In this document: one piece after another, positions 1 to 6,783 of the stretch | Layout: the number at the start of each line of letters is the position of its first letter | How positions within the stretch are numbered: position 1 is the stretch's first letter | Assembly (NCBI GenBank): GCA_947581845.1 | Contig: CANPVY010000301.1 | Location: forward strand, 1-6,873 | From: an uncultured bacterium | GTDB taxonomy: Bacteria; Gemmatimonadota; Gemmatimonadetes; Palauibacterales; KS3-K002 | Reading direction: 5' to 3' | Length of the DNA stretch: 6,873 nucleotides | Position numbers and translations under genes: made by a program | The notes under the pieces: model-generated | The model's database searches: none | Seen by the model: only the letters and a program-made list of their open reading frames with translations | Told to the model about the DNA's origin: nothing

Positions 1-19
1 GCTTGAAGTGGTTGAATTC

Positions 20-559
20 TCAGATGGCGGTGAGGTTGTCGAGCCCGTACTTGGCGGCGGTCATCGCCGCCTCCCAGACCTGGCCCTGCTGCGACTCGCC
101 GTCGCCGATCATCACGTAGGTGTGATAGTCGCGGCCTTCCAGACGTGCGGCGAGGGCGTGGCCGATCCCGATCGAGAGGCCCTGGCCCAGCGAGCCGGTG
201 GATGCCTCGACCCCGGGCACCCGCAGCATGTTAGGGTGGCCCTCCAGCGGGCTCCCCAGCTGGCGGAGGTCCTCCAGCCAGCTGAGCGGGAAGTAGCCGC
301 GCTCGGCCAGCACGGCGTAAAGGCCCGGGCAGCCGTGGCCCTTGCTGAGGATGAAGCGATCACGCTCGGGCCAGTCGGGCTCGCTTGGATTGTGACGGAG
401 GATACCGCCGAAGTAGAGGGCGATGAGGATCTCGACCATGGAGACGGAACTGGAGGGGTGGCCGGAACCAGCCCGGGTGGTCATCTCGATGATGTGTCGG
501 CGCAGAGACTGCGCGATCCGCTCCAGCTCCGCGGACGGTGGACGTTTGTTTGTCGCCAA
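20..559 (-). CDS. Transketolase N-terminal subunit, cut short by an in-frame TGA
   Basis: This is the thiamine-diphosphate-binding N-terminal half of a split transketolase, which transfers two-carbon ketol units in the non-oxidative pentose phosphate pathway together with a C-terminal subunit. Visible motifs are RAGSGHPSSS at residues 29-38, LSKGHGCPGLYAVL at 71-84, GHPN at 107-110, STGSLGQGLSIGIGHALA at 120-137 and the ThDP/Mg motif GDGESQQGQVWEAA at 152-165. The start is TTG at 557-559, preceded by GAGGGG at 564-569 with a 4-nt spacer; the protein then aligns with the family from its usual beginning. Reading ends after 179 residues (LDNLTAI) at TGA 20-22, whereas split N-subunits are normally about 270 residues. 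The codons after the TGA, to the window edge, read EFNHFK in the same frame. This matches the family's 'AIVDxN' stretch, whose Asn is an Mg2+ ligand. So this is probably a nonsense mutation, pseudogene or base error, not a natural end. The family call is firm; integrity is doubtful. Confidence 0.85.
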   Translation of the reverse strand: MATNKRPPSAELERIAQSLRRHIIEMTTRAGSGHPSSSVSMVEILIALYFGGILRHNPSEPDWPERDRFILSKGHGCPGLYAVLAERGYFPLSWLEDLRQLGSPLEGHPNMLRVPGVEASTGSLGQGLSIGIGHALAARLEGRDYHTYVMIGDGESQQGQVWEAAMTAAKYGLDNLTAI

Positions 560-606
560 CTTGCCCCTCGGGGGTTCGGGGTGAGGGCTGAGTGATTTCC
601 GCGCGC

Positions 607-635
607 ATTATATAGCCGTGACCGTCGCCCGTACA
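607..635 (-). promoter_or_regulatory. Candidate sigma70-type promoter for the transketolase gene
   Basis: Read on the minus strand, 607-612 is a perfect TATAAT -10 hexamer inside otherwise GC-rich sequence. Seventeen bases upstream, 630-635 reads TGTACG, only a 3/6 match to TTGACA. A transcript would begin near position 600 and leave roughly a 40-nt leader before the TTG start at 559. The location in a divergent intergenic region supports the call; the weak -35 box limits it. Confidence 0.4.
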
Positions 636-720
636 GGCCAGGGAAGGACCTGTCGGACGCAGCCGAATGACGTAAGTTGAGGCGGTCATCGCTGGATCGC
701 CGTTCAGCTCGGCCTGACAG

Positions 721-752
721 ATAAAGTTTCTACGCGCAACGGGACGCGATCG
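721..752 (+). repeat. Direct repeat, copy A, upstream of the epimerase gene
   Basis: This 32-bp segment matches 758-789 at 27 of 32 positions by direct counting, and the last 12 bases (gggacgcgatcg) are identical. The two copies are 37 bp apart start to start, with 5 bp between them. At the place where copy B carries the epimerase ATG, this copy has ACG. The 37-bp period is not a multiple of 3, so this is not an in-frame coding repeat. It may be a local duplication of the gene's 5' end or a duplicated regulatory site. Confidence 0.75.
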
Positions 753-757
753 AACAG

Positions 758-789
758 ATGAAGTTCCTATGAGCAAAGGGACGCGATCG
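758..789 (+). repeat. Direct repeat, copy B, spanning the epimerase start codon
   Basis: This is the second copy of the 32-bp imperfect repeat at 721-752. It includes 11 bases upstream of the epimerase ATG (769-771) and the first seven codons. Mismatches to copy A fall at repeat positions 3, 9, 13, 15 and 20. No third copy was found in 560-720. Confidence 0.75.
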
Positions 790-1761
790 GGAGGGGTGGT
801 GGTCACTGGCGCCGCCGGCTTCGTCGGTTCGCACGTGGTGGACCGGCTGCTGGTGGACGGCTACGCCGTATTGGGGGTCGATAATTTCGATCCTTTCTAC
901 GCGCGCGCTATCAAGGAGCGTAATCTCGAGGGTGCGCACGGTCACCCGAGATTCCGGTTCTGTGAGGGCGATCTACGGGACGGGGTATTTCTGAGACAGC
1001 TGTTCGCGGAGGCACGTCCAGAGGCGGTGGTCCATATGGCGGCGCGTGCCGGGGTGCGCCCATCGATTCAGCAGCCGGAGGCGTACTACGATCTGAACGT
1101 GATCGGTACGCTACGGTTGCTGGAGGCGATGCGCGAGGCTGGCGTGCAGGCCCTCGTCTTCGGGTCGTCGTCCTCGGTATACGGTGTGAGGACGGACGAT
1201 CGTCCTTTCGTCGAAGAGGACACGGCGGACCTTCCTGTGTCGCCCTATGCGGCGACGAAGCGCGCCGGCGAGCTACTCTGTCACACGTACCATCACCTAC
1301 ACGGGCTGTCGTGCTTCTGCCTGCGGCTGTTCACCGTTTACGGGCCACGTCAGCGTCCGGACCTTGCCATCCACAAGTTCACGCGGGCACTGGCCCGAGG
1401 CGAACCGGTGAGCGTTTACGGGGATGGCGGCGCGCTGCGTGACTACACGTACGTGGACGATACAGTGGACGGCGTCATTCGGGCTCTTCACAAGATCAGC
1501 GAGCGTTCCGGCGGTCCCGTGTTCGATATCGTGAACCTGGGGGCTGGTCGGACGACATCGGTCAACGAGCTCGTACGTTTGCTGGTCGAGACAATGGGCG
1601 TCGAGCCGAAGATCGAGCACCTGCCAGCGCAGCCAGGTGATGTACCGCGGACTTGGGCGGACATCACTCGGGCCCGCACCCTTCTCGGCTACGAGCCGCA
1701 GGTAACGTTGGATGAGGGACTGAGGCGTTTTGTCGTATGGTTCGAGGAACGGCATGGGTGA
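769..1761 (+). CDS. NAD-dependent nucleotide-sugar epimerase (UDP-glucuronate 4-epimerase-like)
   Basis: This extended short-chain dehydrogenase/reductase probably interconverts a UDP-sugar at C4, most likely UDP-glucuronate and UDP-galacturonate, in the cytoplasm. At 330 aa it has full family length. The Rossmann motif GAAGFVG is at residues 14-20, followed by the NAD-ribose acidic region VDNFD at 37-41. The catalytic Ser region is GSSSSVYG at 132-139 and the YxxxK motif is Y160-K164. The segment RLFTVYGPRQRPDLA (186-200) resembles the 'TVYGPxxRPDMA' signature of CapI-type UDP-glucuronate 4-epimerases; RDYTYVDD (224-231) is also typical. A UDP-glucose 4-epimerase or a dehydratase is less likely but possible. 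The ATG at 769 has only a weak ribosome site (gatgaag). GTG at 796 or 799 would also give a normal N-terminus (VVVTGAAGF), with GGGAGG at 789-794 just upstream but rather close. It is the first gene of a three-gene operon. Confidence 0.88.
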   Translation: MSKGTRSGGVVVTGAAGFVGSHVVDRLLVDGYAVLGVDNFDPFYARAIKERNLEGAHGHPRFRFCEGDLRDGVFLRQLFAEARPEAVVHMAARAGVRPSIQQPEAYYDLNVIGTLRLLEAMREAGVQALVFGSSSSVYGVRTDDRPFVEEDTADLPVSPYAATKRAGELLCHTYHHLHGLSCFCLRLFTVYGPRQRPDLAIHKFTRALARGEPVSVYGDGGALRDYTYVDDTVDGVIRALHKISERSGGPVFDIVNLGAGRTTSVNELVRLLVETMGVEPKIEHLPAQPGDVPRTWADITRARTLLGYEPQVTLDEGLRRFVVWFEERHG

Positions 1762-2839
1762 GCTGCCATTCCCAAGCCGCCGCGTCTGTATCGTGCTGCA
1801 GAGCGGTATCGGCGATATCGTGCACGGCTTGCCTGTCGTCAACGCGCTCAAGCGGGATGACCCGGAACGCGAGATAACCTGGATCGTTGAGCGGTCGCCG
1901 GCGCCGCTGCTGCAACCCCATCCCGCGGTCGATCATGTGATCCACTTCGACCGCAGGCGCGGTCTGAGTGAGGTGCGGGCTCTCCGGCGGCATCTGGGTC
2001 AGAGAGCGTTCGACGTGGTTCTCAACTGCGGCATCTACTTCAAGTCGGCTATACCGACCTTGCAGGCGCGTGCGCCGCACAAAGTGGGCTTCGGACGCGA
2101 TCGGGCGAACGATCTGGTCTGGCTGACGGCGAACCACAGATTGCCTGCGCGGGATCCGCGGCACAGACAGGACATGTATCTGGAGTTTCTCGAGTTCCTG
2201 GGCGTGGATGCCGGGCAGCTGGAATGGCGTATACAGATCACCGAAGAGGAGCGTGCGGCGCAGTCGGAGTTCTTCCGCGAACTGGACGGGGACCGTGTGG
2301 CAGGAATCATCACGACGTCGGCAATGGGTTCTAAGAATTGGCTCACGGAGCGCTTCGCAGAGCTGGCCACCGCGCTGGCGAGTGATTTCGGATTCCGTGT
2401 AATCCTTCTGGGTGGCCCCGGTGCCCGCGAGCGGCAGCGGGCGCGGGAGGTGGTGGAGCGCACAGAAGCGCGGGCCGTGTGGGCGCTGGGGCCGGAACTG
2501 CGCCGGCTGGTCTTCTTGGTCGACGGCTGCGACTTGCTGATCGCGCCGGACACCGGGCCGCTGCACATCGCGCGAGCGCTGGAAACACCGGTGATCGGGC
2601 TCTATGGTCATACGGATCCGGGGCGAGCAGGCCCGTACCGGCTGTACGAGGAGCTGACGGTCGATCGCTACAACTACGACGCACCAGGCGTACCGTACCG
2701 GGGGCCTGTGGAGCGGCAGCACCCAGCGCGGGCGGGCAACCGCAAGGGCCGAATGGAGCTCATCAGCGTGGCCGACGTGCTCGAGAAGGTGGGGCTGGCC
2801 GTAGAGCGATATCTGGCGCCGGAACGTTCAGCGCCGTGA
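1754..2839 (+). CDS. Glycosyltransferase family 9 protein (heptosyltransferase-like), first of a tandem pair
   Basis: This looks like a GT-B fold family-9 glycosyltransferase, the family of LPS ADP-heptose transferases WaaC, WaaF and WaaQ, acting at the inner face of the cytoplasmic membrane. It is 361 aa from the ATG at 1754, which has GAGG at 1744-1747 with a 6-nt spacer and overlaps the epimerase stop by 8 nt. A TTG at 1730 would add eight residues and lies deeper in the upstream gene, so it is less likely. The N-terminal acceptor domain begins RVCIVLQSGIGDIVHGLPV (10-28), where D21 matches the GT9 catalytic Asp. SKNWLTERFAEL (193-204) supplies the expected donor-site Lys. The donor domain has ILLGGPGARE (217-226) and the signature DTGPLHIARALETPVIGLYG (266-285). 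The exact sugar and acceptor cannot be read from the sequence. It is clearly paralogous to the next gene. Confidence 0.88.
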   Translation: MGELPFPSRRVCIVLQSGIGDIVHGLPVVNALKRDDPEREITWIVERSPAPLLQPHPAVDHVIHFDRRRGLSEVRALRRHLGQRAFDVVLNCGIYFKSAIPTLQARAPHKVGFGRDRANDLVWLTANHRLPARDPRHRQDMYLEFLEFLGVDAGQLEWRIQITEEERAAQSEFFRELDGDRVAGIITTSAMGSKNWLTERFAELATALASDFGFRVILLGGPGARERQRAREVVERTEARAVWALGPELRRLVFLVDGCDLLIAPDTGPLHIARALETPVIGLYGHTDPGRAGPYRLYEELTVDRYNYDAPGVPYRGPVERQHPARAGNRKGRMELISVADVLEKVGLAVERYLAPERSAP

Positions 2840-3894
2840 GGCCGGAGCTGAAGGTCGCGAACCCGCGAGTGGCCATCGTCATGCTGAGCGCCATCGGTGA
2901 TGCGGTGCACGTGTTGCCGGTGGCGAACGCGCTGAAACGTGCGGTGCCCGGCATGAAGCTCACCTGGGTGATCCAGCCGGTACCCCACAAACTCGTGCAC
3001 AACCATCCGGCGATTGATGAGTTCATCATCTTTCGGCGCCGTCGCGGATTGACGGCGCTGGGCCAGTTCCTGAGCGTGCGGCGCGAGCTACGACGTCATC
3101 AGTTCGACCTGGTCATCGACCTGCAGGTGTATCTCAAGGCGGGGATCCTCACCTGGTTCACGCCTGCGCCGACGAAGCTCGGCTTTGACCGGGCCCGGGC
3201 CCGTGACTTGAACTGGCTGTTGACCACGCAGCGTATCCCGCCTCACCCGGTACAGCACGTGCAGGACCAGTACTTCGAGTTCTTGCACTTCCTGGGTGTG
3301 AGCCCCGAGCCCGTCATCTGGGGGCTCAGGTTCACGGACGAGGAGCGGCAGGTGCAGCGCGAGTTCTTCGCGGAGGTCGAGAAGCCGGTATGCTCGGTGG
3401 TGGTGGGGAGCAGCAAACCGAAGAAGGACTGGCCACCGGAGCGTTACGCGGAACTGCTGGAGATCATCGAGGGTGAGTTCGGCTTCCAGACCGTCCTCAT
3501 CGGCGGCCCGGCCCCGCGGGAGCGCGCAACCGCGGCGGAGGTCGCTCGGTTGACGCGCGCGCAGCCACTCAATGAACTGGGCGACAACCTCCGCAGACTG
3601 ATGTACCTGCTGGACGGCAGCGATGTGCTGGTAAGCCCGGACACCGGGCCGCTGCATATCGCCCGGGCGCTGGAGACGCCGGTGGTCGGCCTCTACGGCT
3701 ACACGAACCCGAAGCGGACCGGCCCCTACCGCAAGTACACGGACCTGGTGGTGGACGGCTACGCCCGTTATCCCGGCGAGGAGTATCCGGCGAGCATGGA
3801 GTACCGGCCGGATGGCATGAGTCGGATCAGGTTGGGGATGGTTCGCGAGAAGTTCGAGCTGGCGGTAAGCAAGTACACGAAGGCGAGACCCTAG
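2836..3894 (+). CDS. Glycosyltransferase family 9 protein (heptosyltransferase-like), second of a tandem pair
   Basis: This is a second GT9 enzyme, 352 aa from GTG at 2836. The start overlaps the preceding TGA in a GTGA, the usual arrangement for translational coupling; no strong independent ribosome site is seen. The open frame extends upstream to 2479, but that part has no GT9 similarity and is a shadow of the previous gene. RVAIVMLSAIGDAVHVLPV (11-29) contains the catalytic-type Asp D22. GSSKPKKDWPPERYAEL (191-207) is a canonical GT9 donor-site segment, followed by LIGGPAPRER (221-230) and DTGPLHIARALETPVVGLYG (269-288). Residues 263-298 match residues 260-295 of the upstream paralogue at 28 of 36 positions by direct count, so the pair arose by duplication. 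The N-terminal acceptor half differs more, which suggests successive transfers to different acceptors. The gene ends in TAG inside the CTAG shared with the opposing gene. Confidence 0.88.
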   Translation: MRPELKVANPRVAIVMLSAIGDAVHVLPVANALKRAVPGMKLTWVIQPVPHKLVHNHPAIDEFIIFRRRRGLTALGQFLSVRRELRRHQFDLVIDLQVYLKAGILTWFTPAPTKLGFDRARARDLNWLLTTQRIPPHPVQHVQDQYFEFLHFLGVSPEPVIWGLRFTDEERQVQREFFAEVEKPVCSVVVGSSKPKKDWPPERYAELLEIIEGEFGFQTVLIGGPAPRERATAAEVARLTRAQPLNELGDNLRRLMYLLDGSDVLVSPDTGPLHIARALETPVVGLYGYTNPKRTGPYRKYTDLVVDGYARYPGEEYPASMEYRPDGMSRIRLGMVREKFELAVSKYTKARP

Positions 3895-5006
3895 GCGCGC
3901 CTGGCAGAGCGGTAGAGTTCTACCGTCTCCTGCAACGCGTGTTCGTAGCCTTCCAGCATCCCCTGGCGGCTGAACTCGTTAGTTACCCGTTGGCGCGCTG
4001 CCTTGCCCAGTTGTGCCCGCGCCTCGGGATCACTAGCCAGCCAGCGAATAGCGTCGGCGACGCCCTCCCACTGGCCGGGCGGTACCAACACGCCCTGTTC
4101 GCCGTCCTCGACCTGCTCGGGATGGCTCGTCGCGTCGCTGACGATCATCGGCAGACCGCAGGCCATCGATTCCAGCACCGAGTTGGAAAAGCCCTCGGCG
4201 GTGGACAGGTGGGCGGCTGCGTCGGCGGCGCTCAGCACCTCTGGAATATCGGTGCGCAGCCCGGCGAAGATGACAGGCGCGCGCAGTTCCGTGGCCAAGC
4301 GGCGGACTTTGGGCAGGGTGGGGCCGTAGCCTACGATCAAAGCATACACCTTGAGCTCGCGAGACAGTTCCGCAACGGCCCTGACCAGCAGTTCGACGTT
4401 CTTGCGTGGTCCCAATACACCGTGGAAGCTGACGATAAACGCGTCTGAGGGGATACCCAGCTCGTTCCGCGTGCGCTCTCTCAGTTTGGGCAAGGGCTGG
4501 TAGTAGGAAGTGTCTTTGCCGTTGTGGATCACGAAGATCTTCGTCTGCTTCAGCCAGGGCGTGGATTCCAGCATTCGGTCGCGCATGGAGTACGAGTTCA
4601 GTACCAGCGCCTGCACCTCGCGGCCCCAGAAGTATCGGTAGATTGCGCTGTCCTTGAGGGGGCTGGGTGCCCCATGCCGGTGGACGATCGGGAATTCAGC
4701 GCTCAGCCGGCGAGCTGCGACGCTGAGCTTCACATCCTTTCGCTTGTCGGCGATGACGAGGTCAGGTCGCTGTCGCCGGTTGACGCGGGCGAGCTGCCAA
4801 ACGCGGTAGGGATTCAGTTCCGCTCGGATTGCGACCTGGGCCAGCTGAAGGTTCGGGTCTCGCTCCAATTGCGTACGGAGAGCGCTTTGAGGATGGCAGA
4901 CTAGCGTGACCCCATGCCCTCTTTCCGCCAGACCGAGGCTTAGTTCCGCTGCTGAGCTCCAGCCGCCGCCCCAGCTGCGGGCGGAGTTCACGAAGACGAT
5001 ACGCAT
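3891..5006 (-). CDS. Glycosyltransferase, GT4 family (GT-B fold)
   Basis: This retaining glycosyltransferase of 371 aa would transfer a sugar from a nucleotide-sugar donor onto a lipid-linked or surface glycan. The N-terminal acceptor domain starts MRIVFVNSARSWGGGWSSAAELSLGLAERGH, with the glycine-rich loop at 13-15. The donor domain has SFHGVLGPRKNVELLVRA (193-210), where R196-K197-N198 correspond to the usual donor-phosphate region, then LIVGYGP (223-229) and FAGLRTDIPEVLSAAD (247-262). The EX7E motif is EGFSNSVLE (E271 to E279), followed by SMACGLPMIVSD (280-291). Length and motif order are normal. The ATG at 5004-5006 lacks a strong Shine-Dalgarno. The gene lies 39 nt after the methyltransferase stop on the same strand, so the two are probably co-transcribed. 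Its stop codon is formed from the same CTAG as the stop of the convergent GT9 gene. Donor and acceptor are not predictable. Confidence 0.88.
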   Translation of the reverse strand: MRIVFVNSARSWGGGWSSAAELSLGLAERGHGVTLVCHPQSALRTQLERDPNLQLAQVAIRAELNPYRVWQLARVNRRQRPDLVIADKRKDVKLSVAARRLSAEFPIVHRHGAPSPLKDSAIYRYFWGREVQALVLNSYSMRDRMLESTPWLKQTKIFVIHNGKDTSYYQPLPKLRERTRNELGIPSDAFIVSFHGVLGPRKNVELLVRAVAELSRELKVYALIVGYGPTLPKVRRLATELRAPVIFAGLRTDIPEVLSAADAAAHLSTAEGFSNSVLESMACGLPMIVSDATSHPEQVEDGEQGVLVPPGQWEGVADAIRWLASDPEARAQLGKAARQRVTNEFSRQGMLEGYEHALQETVELYRSARRA

Positions 5007-5045
5007 CAGACCGACGTCCGGCTTGGGAATGCGCGTCGCTGTATC

Positions 5046-5756
5046 TCAGATTCGTGGTTGCTCACAGACTGCGAGGATATGGTTGAACTTGTCAGGCTCG
5101 CTGCCTTCGCGCATGAACGGGTTATAGATGTGGCGGGCAAAAGCGCGCAAGGATGCTTTGCCCAGCCTTCGACGCACCTGCCACCATGCTGCTGACAGAA
5201 AGAACGACAGCGTCACCTGCGCGTAGTGTTGTTCCAGCAGCTCCACGAGCTCTCCCGGCTTGTACTCCTTCCAGTGATGCTCGGAGTCCCACATCTTGCC
5301 GGGCCGCCATTTGGGCGTGGTCACCAGAGAACGGCCGTCCCCAGTCAGCACGCGTCGCGTCTCGGCGAGGCATCGCGCCGGGCTCTCGAGGTGCTCGATA
5401 ACGTCCGCCAGAACGATGGTGTCGAAGGAGCCGTCCGCGAACGGCAGATCATAGCAGCTCGCGAGGGCAAGACTGCAATTAGCGTGATCGTTCAACAAGG
5501 CGGCGCCGATTCGGACGCCGCTTCGCTCGCTCTCGACGCCGATGACCGTCTTGCAGCATTGGCCCGCCAGGTTCATCAGATAGCCGTCCCCACAGCCGAT
5601 ATCCAGGATCCGCCTGGCGCCGACTATGCGCCTCGCGAGCACAGCGTATCGTGCTTCCGCTGCGGGTTCGTAGCTGCCGGAGCGCCGCTCGCACCAGGCC
5701 CAGTGGTAGGCTCCCCGATCGTCATACTTGCTGAAACGCTTGGGCTGTCTCTCCAT
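5046..5756 (-). CDS. Class I SAM-dependent methyltransferase
   Basis: This protein of 236 aa has the seven-stranded Rossmann methyltransferase fold. SAM-binding motif I is RILDIGCGDGYL (49-60), an acidic residue at the end of strand 2 is in VIGVES (71-76), CYDLPFADGSFDTIVLADVIEHLESP (101-126) covers motifs II/III with the DVIEH segment, and the Leu-rich post-motif is ETRRVLTGDGRSLVTTP (132-148). This pattern is typical of the Methyltransf_11 group, often found in O-antigen and exopolysaccharide clusters where it methylates sugars. The substrate is unknown; a lipid or small-molecule acceptor is also possible. The ATG at 5754-5756 is preceded by AGGA with a 6-nt spacer. It lies upstream of the GT4 gene with a 39-nt gap. 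Upstream of it is a 118-nt gap after the permease gene, where I see no convincing terminator or promoter. Confidence 0.85.
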   Translation of the reverse strand: MERQPKRFSKYDDRGAYHWAWCERRSGSYEPAAEARYAVLARRIVGARRILDIGCGDGYLMNLAGQCCKTVIGVESERSGVRIGAALLNDHANCSLALASCYDLPFADGSFDTIVLADVIEHLESPARCLAETRRVLTGDGRSLVTTPKWRPGKMWDSEHHWKEYKPGELVELLEQHYAQVTLSFFLSAAWWQVRRRLGKASLRAFARHIYNPFMREGSEPDKFNHILAVCEQPRI

Positions 5757-5874
5757 TTGCGTCCTGGTACTGAGTCGTCAGGCCGGTGCTCTCACAATCA
5801 GACAGGCGCCGCTCACGAGGCACAAAGCTAAGACGTTCGATCGGGTCGTGGTAGCTGGCCCGTCACGTCTCGGG

Positions 5875-6783
5875 CTAGTACTTGAGTCCTGCGAGCTGGA
5901 TGCCCTGCACGAAGTAGCGCTGGGTGAACAGGAAGAGGATGAGGATCGGGATCACGGCCGTGACCGCCGCTGCCATCTGGTAGGGCCAGTTGCTGAAGTA
6001 GAGGCTGTGGAAGGCGGCGATGCCGACCTCGACCGGCCGCATCGCCATCGAGCGAGTGACGATCAGCGGCCAGAGGAAGCTCTTCCAGGTCTCGACGAAC
6101 GAGAAGAGGGCGACGGTGGCGATAGCTGGCTTCGCCAAGGGCAGGGCCACCCTCCAGAAGACATGCCATTCGTTCGCGCCGTCGATGCGGGCGGCATCCT
6201 CCAGCTCGCGTGGGATCGAGAGGAAATACTGGCGCATGAGGAAGATCCCCCAGACGCCGACCAGCTCGGTGACGATGAGTCCGGCGTAGGTGTCCACCCA
6301 ACCCAGCGCGTTCACCAGCAGGAAGCGCGGGATGAGCAACACGATGATCGGGACCATCAGGTTAGCGAGGAAGAGGATGAACACCTTGTCACGGCCGGGG
6401 AAGCGCAAGCGCGCGAAGGCGTAGCCGGCGGTGGAAGCGCTGACCAGGTGCCCGCTGACGATGAACAGCGACATGATCGCCGAGTTGAGGAAGAAGCGGC
6501 CGAACGGTACGGCAGTGAGCGCGTTCGGGTAGTTGCTCCAGACCGGGTCACTAGGCACGAGGCGCGGCGGGAACTGAAAGACCTCGAACTCGTCCATCAG
6601 CGAGGTCGAAATCATCCAGAGGAAGGGTACGAGCATCGAAACGCCGAGCGTGACAGCGAGAGCGTAGGTGAACGTGTTCCCTAGGCGCCGCCGCCCGCTG
6701 GTCGTGGCGAGGCTCCGGCGCCCGAGTGCTCGGTACGCTTCGGCCAGTCTGGGGCCCCAGCGGTTCGTCTCTCGCGAGTTCAT
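5875..6783 (-). CDS. Carbohydrate ABC transporter permease, MalG/UgpE type
   Basis: This inner-membrane permease of a CUT1-type sugar importer would work with a MalF-like partner, a periplasmic or lipid-anchored binding protein and an ATPase. It has 302 aa. After a basic cytoplasmic N-terminus of about 35 residues, hydrophobic segments lie roughly at 37-60, 99-119, 133-155, 163-185, 218-241 and 269-288, the six expected of MalG. The ATPase-contacting EAA loop reads ELEDAARIDGANEWHVFWRVALPLAKPA (193-220), with the conserved DGA at 201-203 and LP at 214-215. The C-terminus FVQGIQLAGLKY is typical: the family commonly ends '...GLTAGAVKG' or similar. ATG at 6781-6783 overlaps the preceding TGA by one base (TGATG), indicating coupling. 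The substrate (maltose-, glycerol-phosphate- or other sugar-like) cannot be told from the permease. Confidence 0.92.
   Translation of the reverse strand: MNSRETNRWGPRLAEAYRALGRRSLATTSGRRRLGNTFTYALAVTLGVSMLVPFLWMISTSLMDEFEVFQFPPRLVPSDPVWSNYPNALTAVPFGRFFLNSAIMSLFIVSGHLVSASTAGYAFARLRFPGRDKVFILFLANLMVPIIVLLIPRFLLVNALGWVDTYAGLIVTELVGVWGIFLMRQYFLSIPRELEDAARIDGANEWHVFWRVALPLAKPAIATVALFSFVETWKSFLWPLIVTRSMAMRPVEVGIAAFHSLYFSNWPYQMAAAVTAVIPILILFLFTQRYFVQGIQLAGLKY

Noticed and set aside
20..22. TGA as a recoded sense codon (alternative genetic code or selenocysteine)
   Set aside because: Three other genes in the window end properly at TGA and no other in-frame TGA occurs in the genes; selenocysteine has no precedent at this transketolase position.
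760..770. gaagttcctat, identical to part of a yeast FRT recombinase half-site
   Set aside because: There is no inverted second arm or spacer nearby, and the segment belongs to the local direct repeat; chance resemblance.
1664..2722. Long minus-strand open frame opposite the epimerase and first GT9
   Set aside because: Its translation is Arg/Pro/His-rich with no recognisable domain, and the opposite strand carries a clear GT9 gene; a GC-driven shadow.
2479..2835. N-terminal extension of the second GT9 open frame
   Set aside because: It lies in a different frame inside the first GT9 gene and encodes low-complexity Gly/Ala/Arg sequence; the GT9 domain starts just after GTG 2836.
3893..3902. 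aggcgcgcct palindrome at the convergent junction
   Set aside because: A 10-bp perfect palindrome with no loop or U-tract cannot act as an intrinsic terminator and is unremarkable in GC-rich DNA.
5842..5862. Possible hairpin (cgggtc / ggcccg) in the 118-nt gap after the permease gene
   Set aside because: The stem is only 6 bp with one wobble on the plus-strand transcript and a mismatch on the relevant minus strand, and there is no U-tract.
5728..6684. Long plus-strand open frame opposite the methyltransferase start and MalG-like permease
   Set aside because: The product is almost all Glu, Asp, Arg, Val and His with no fold signature, as expected for the antisense of a membrane protein gene.
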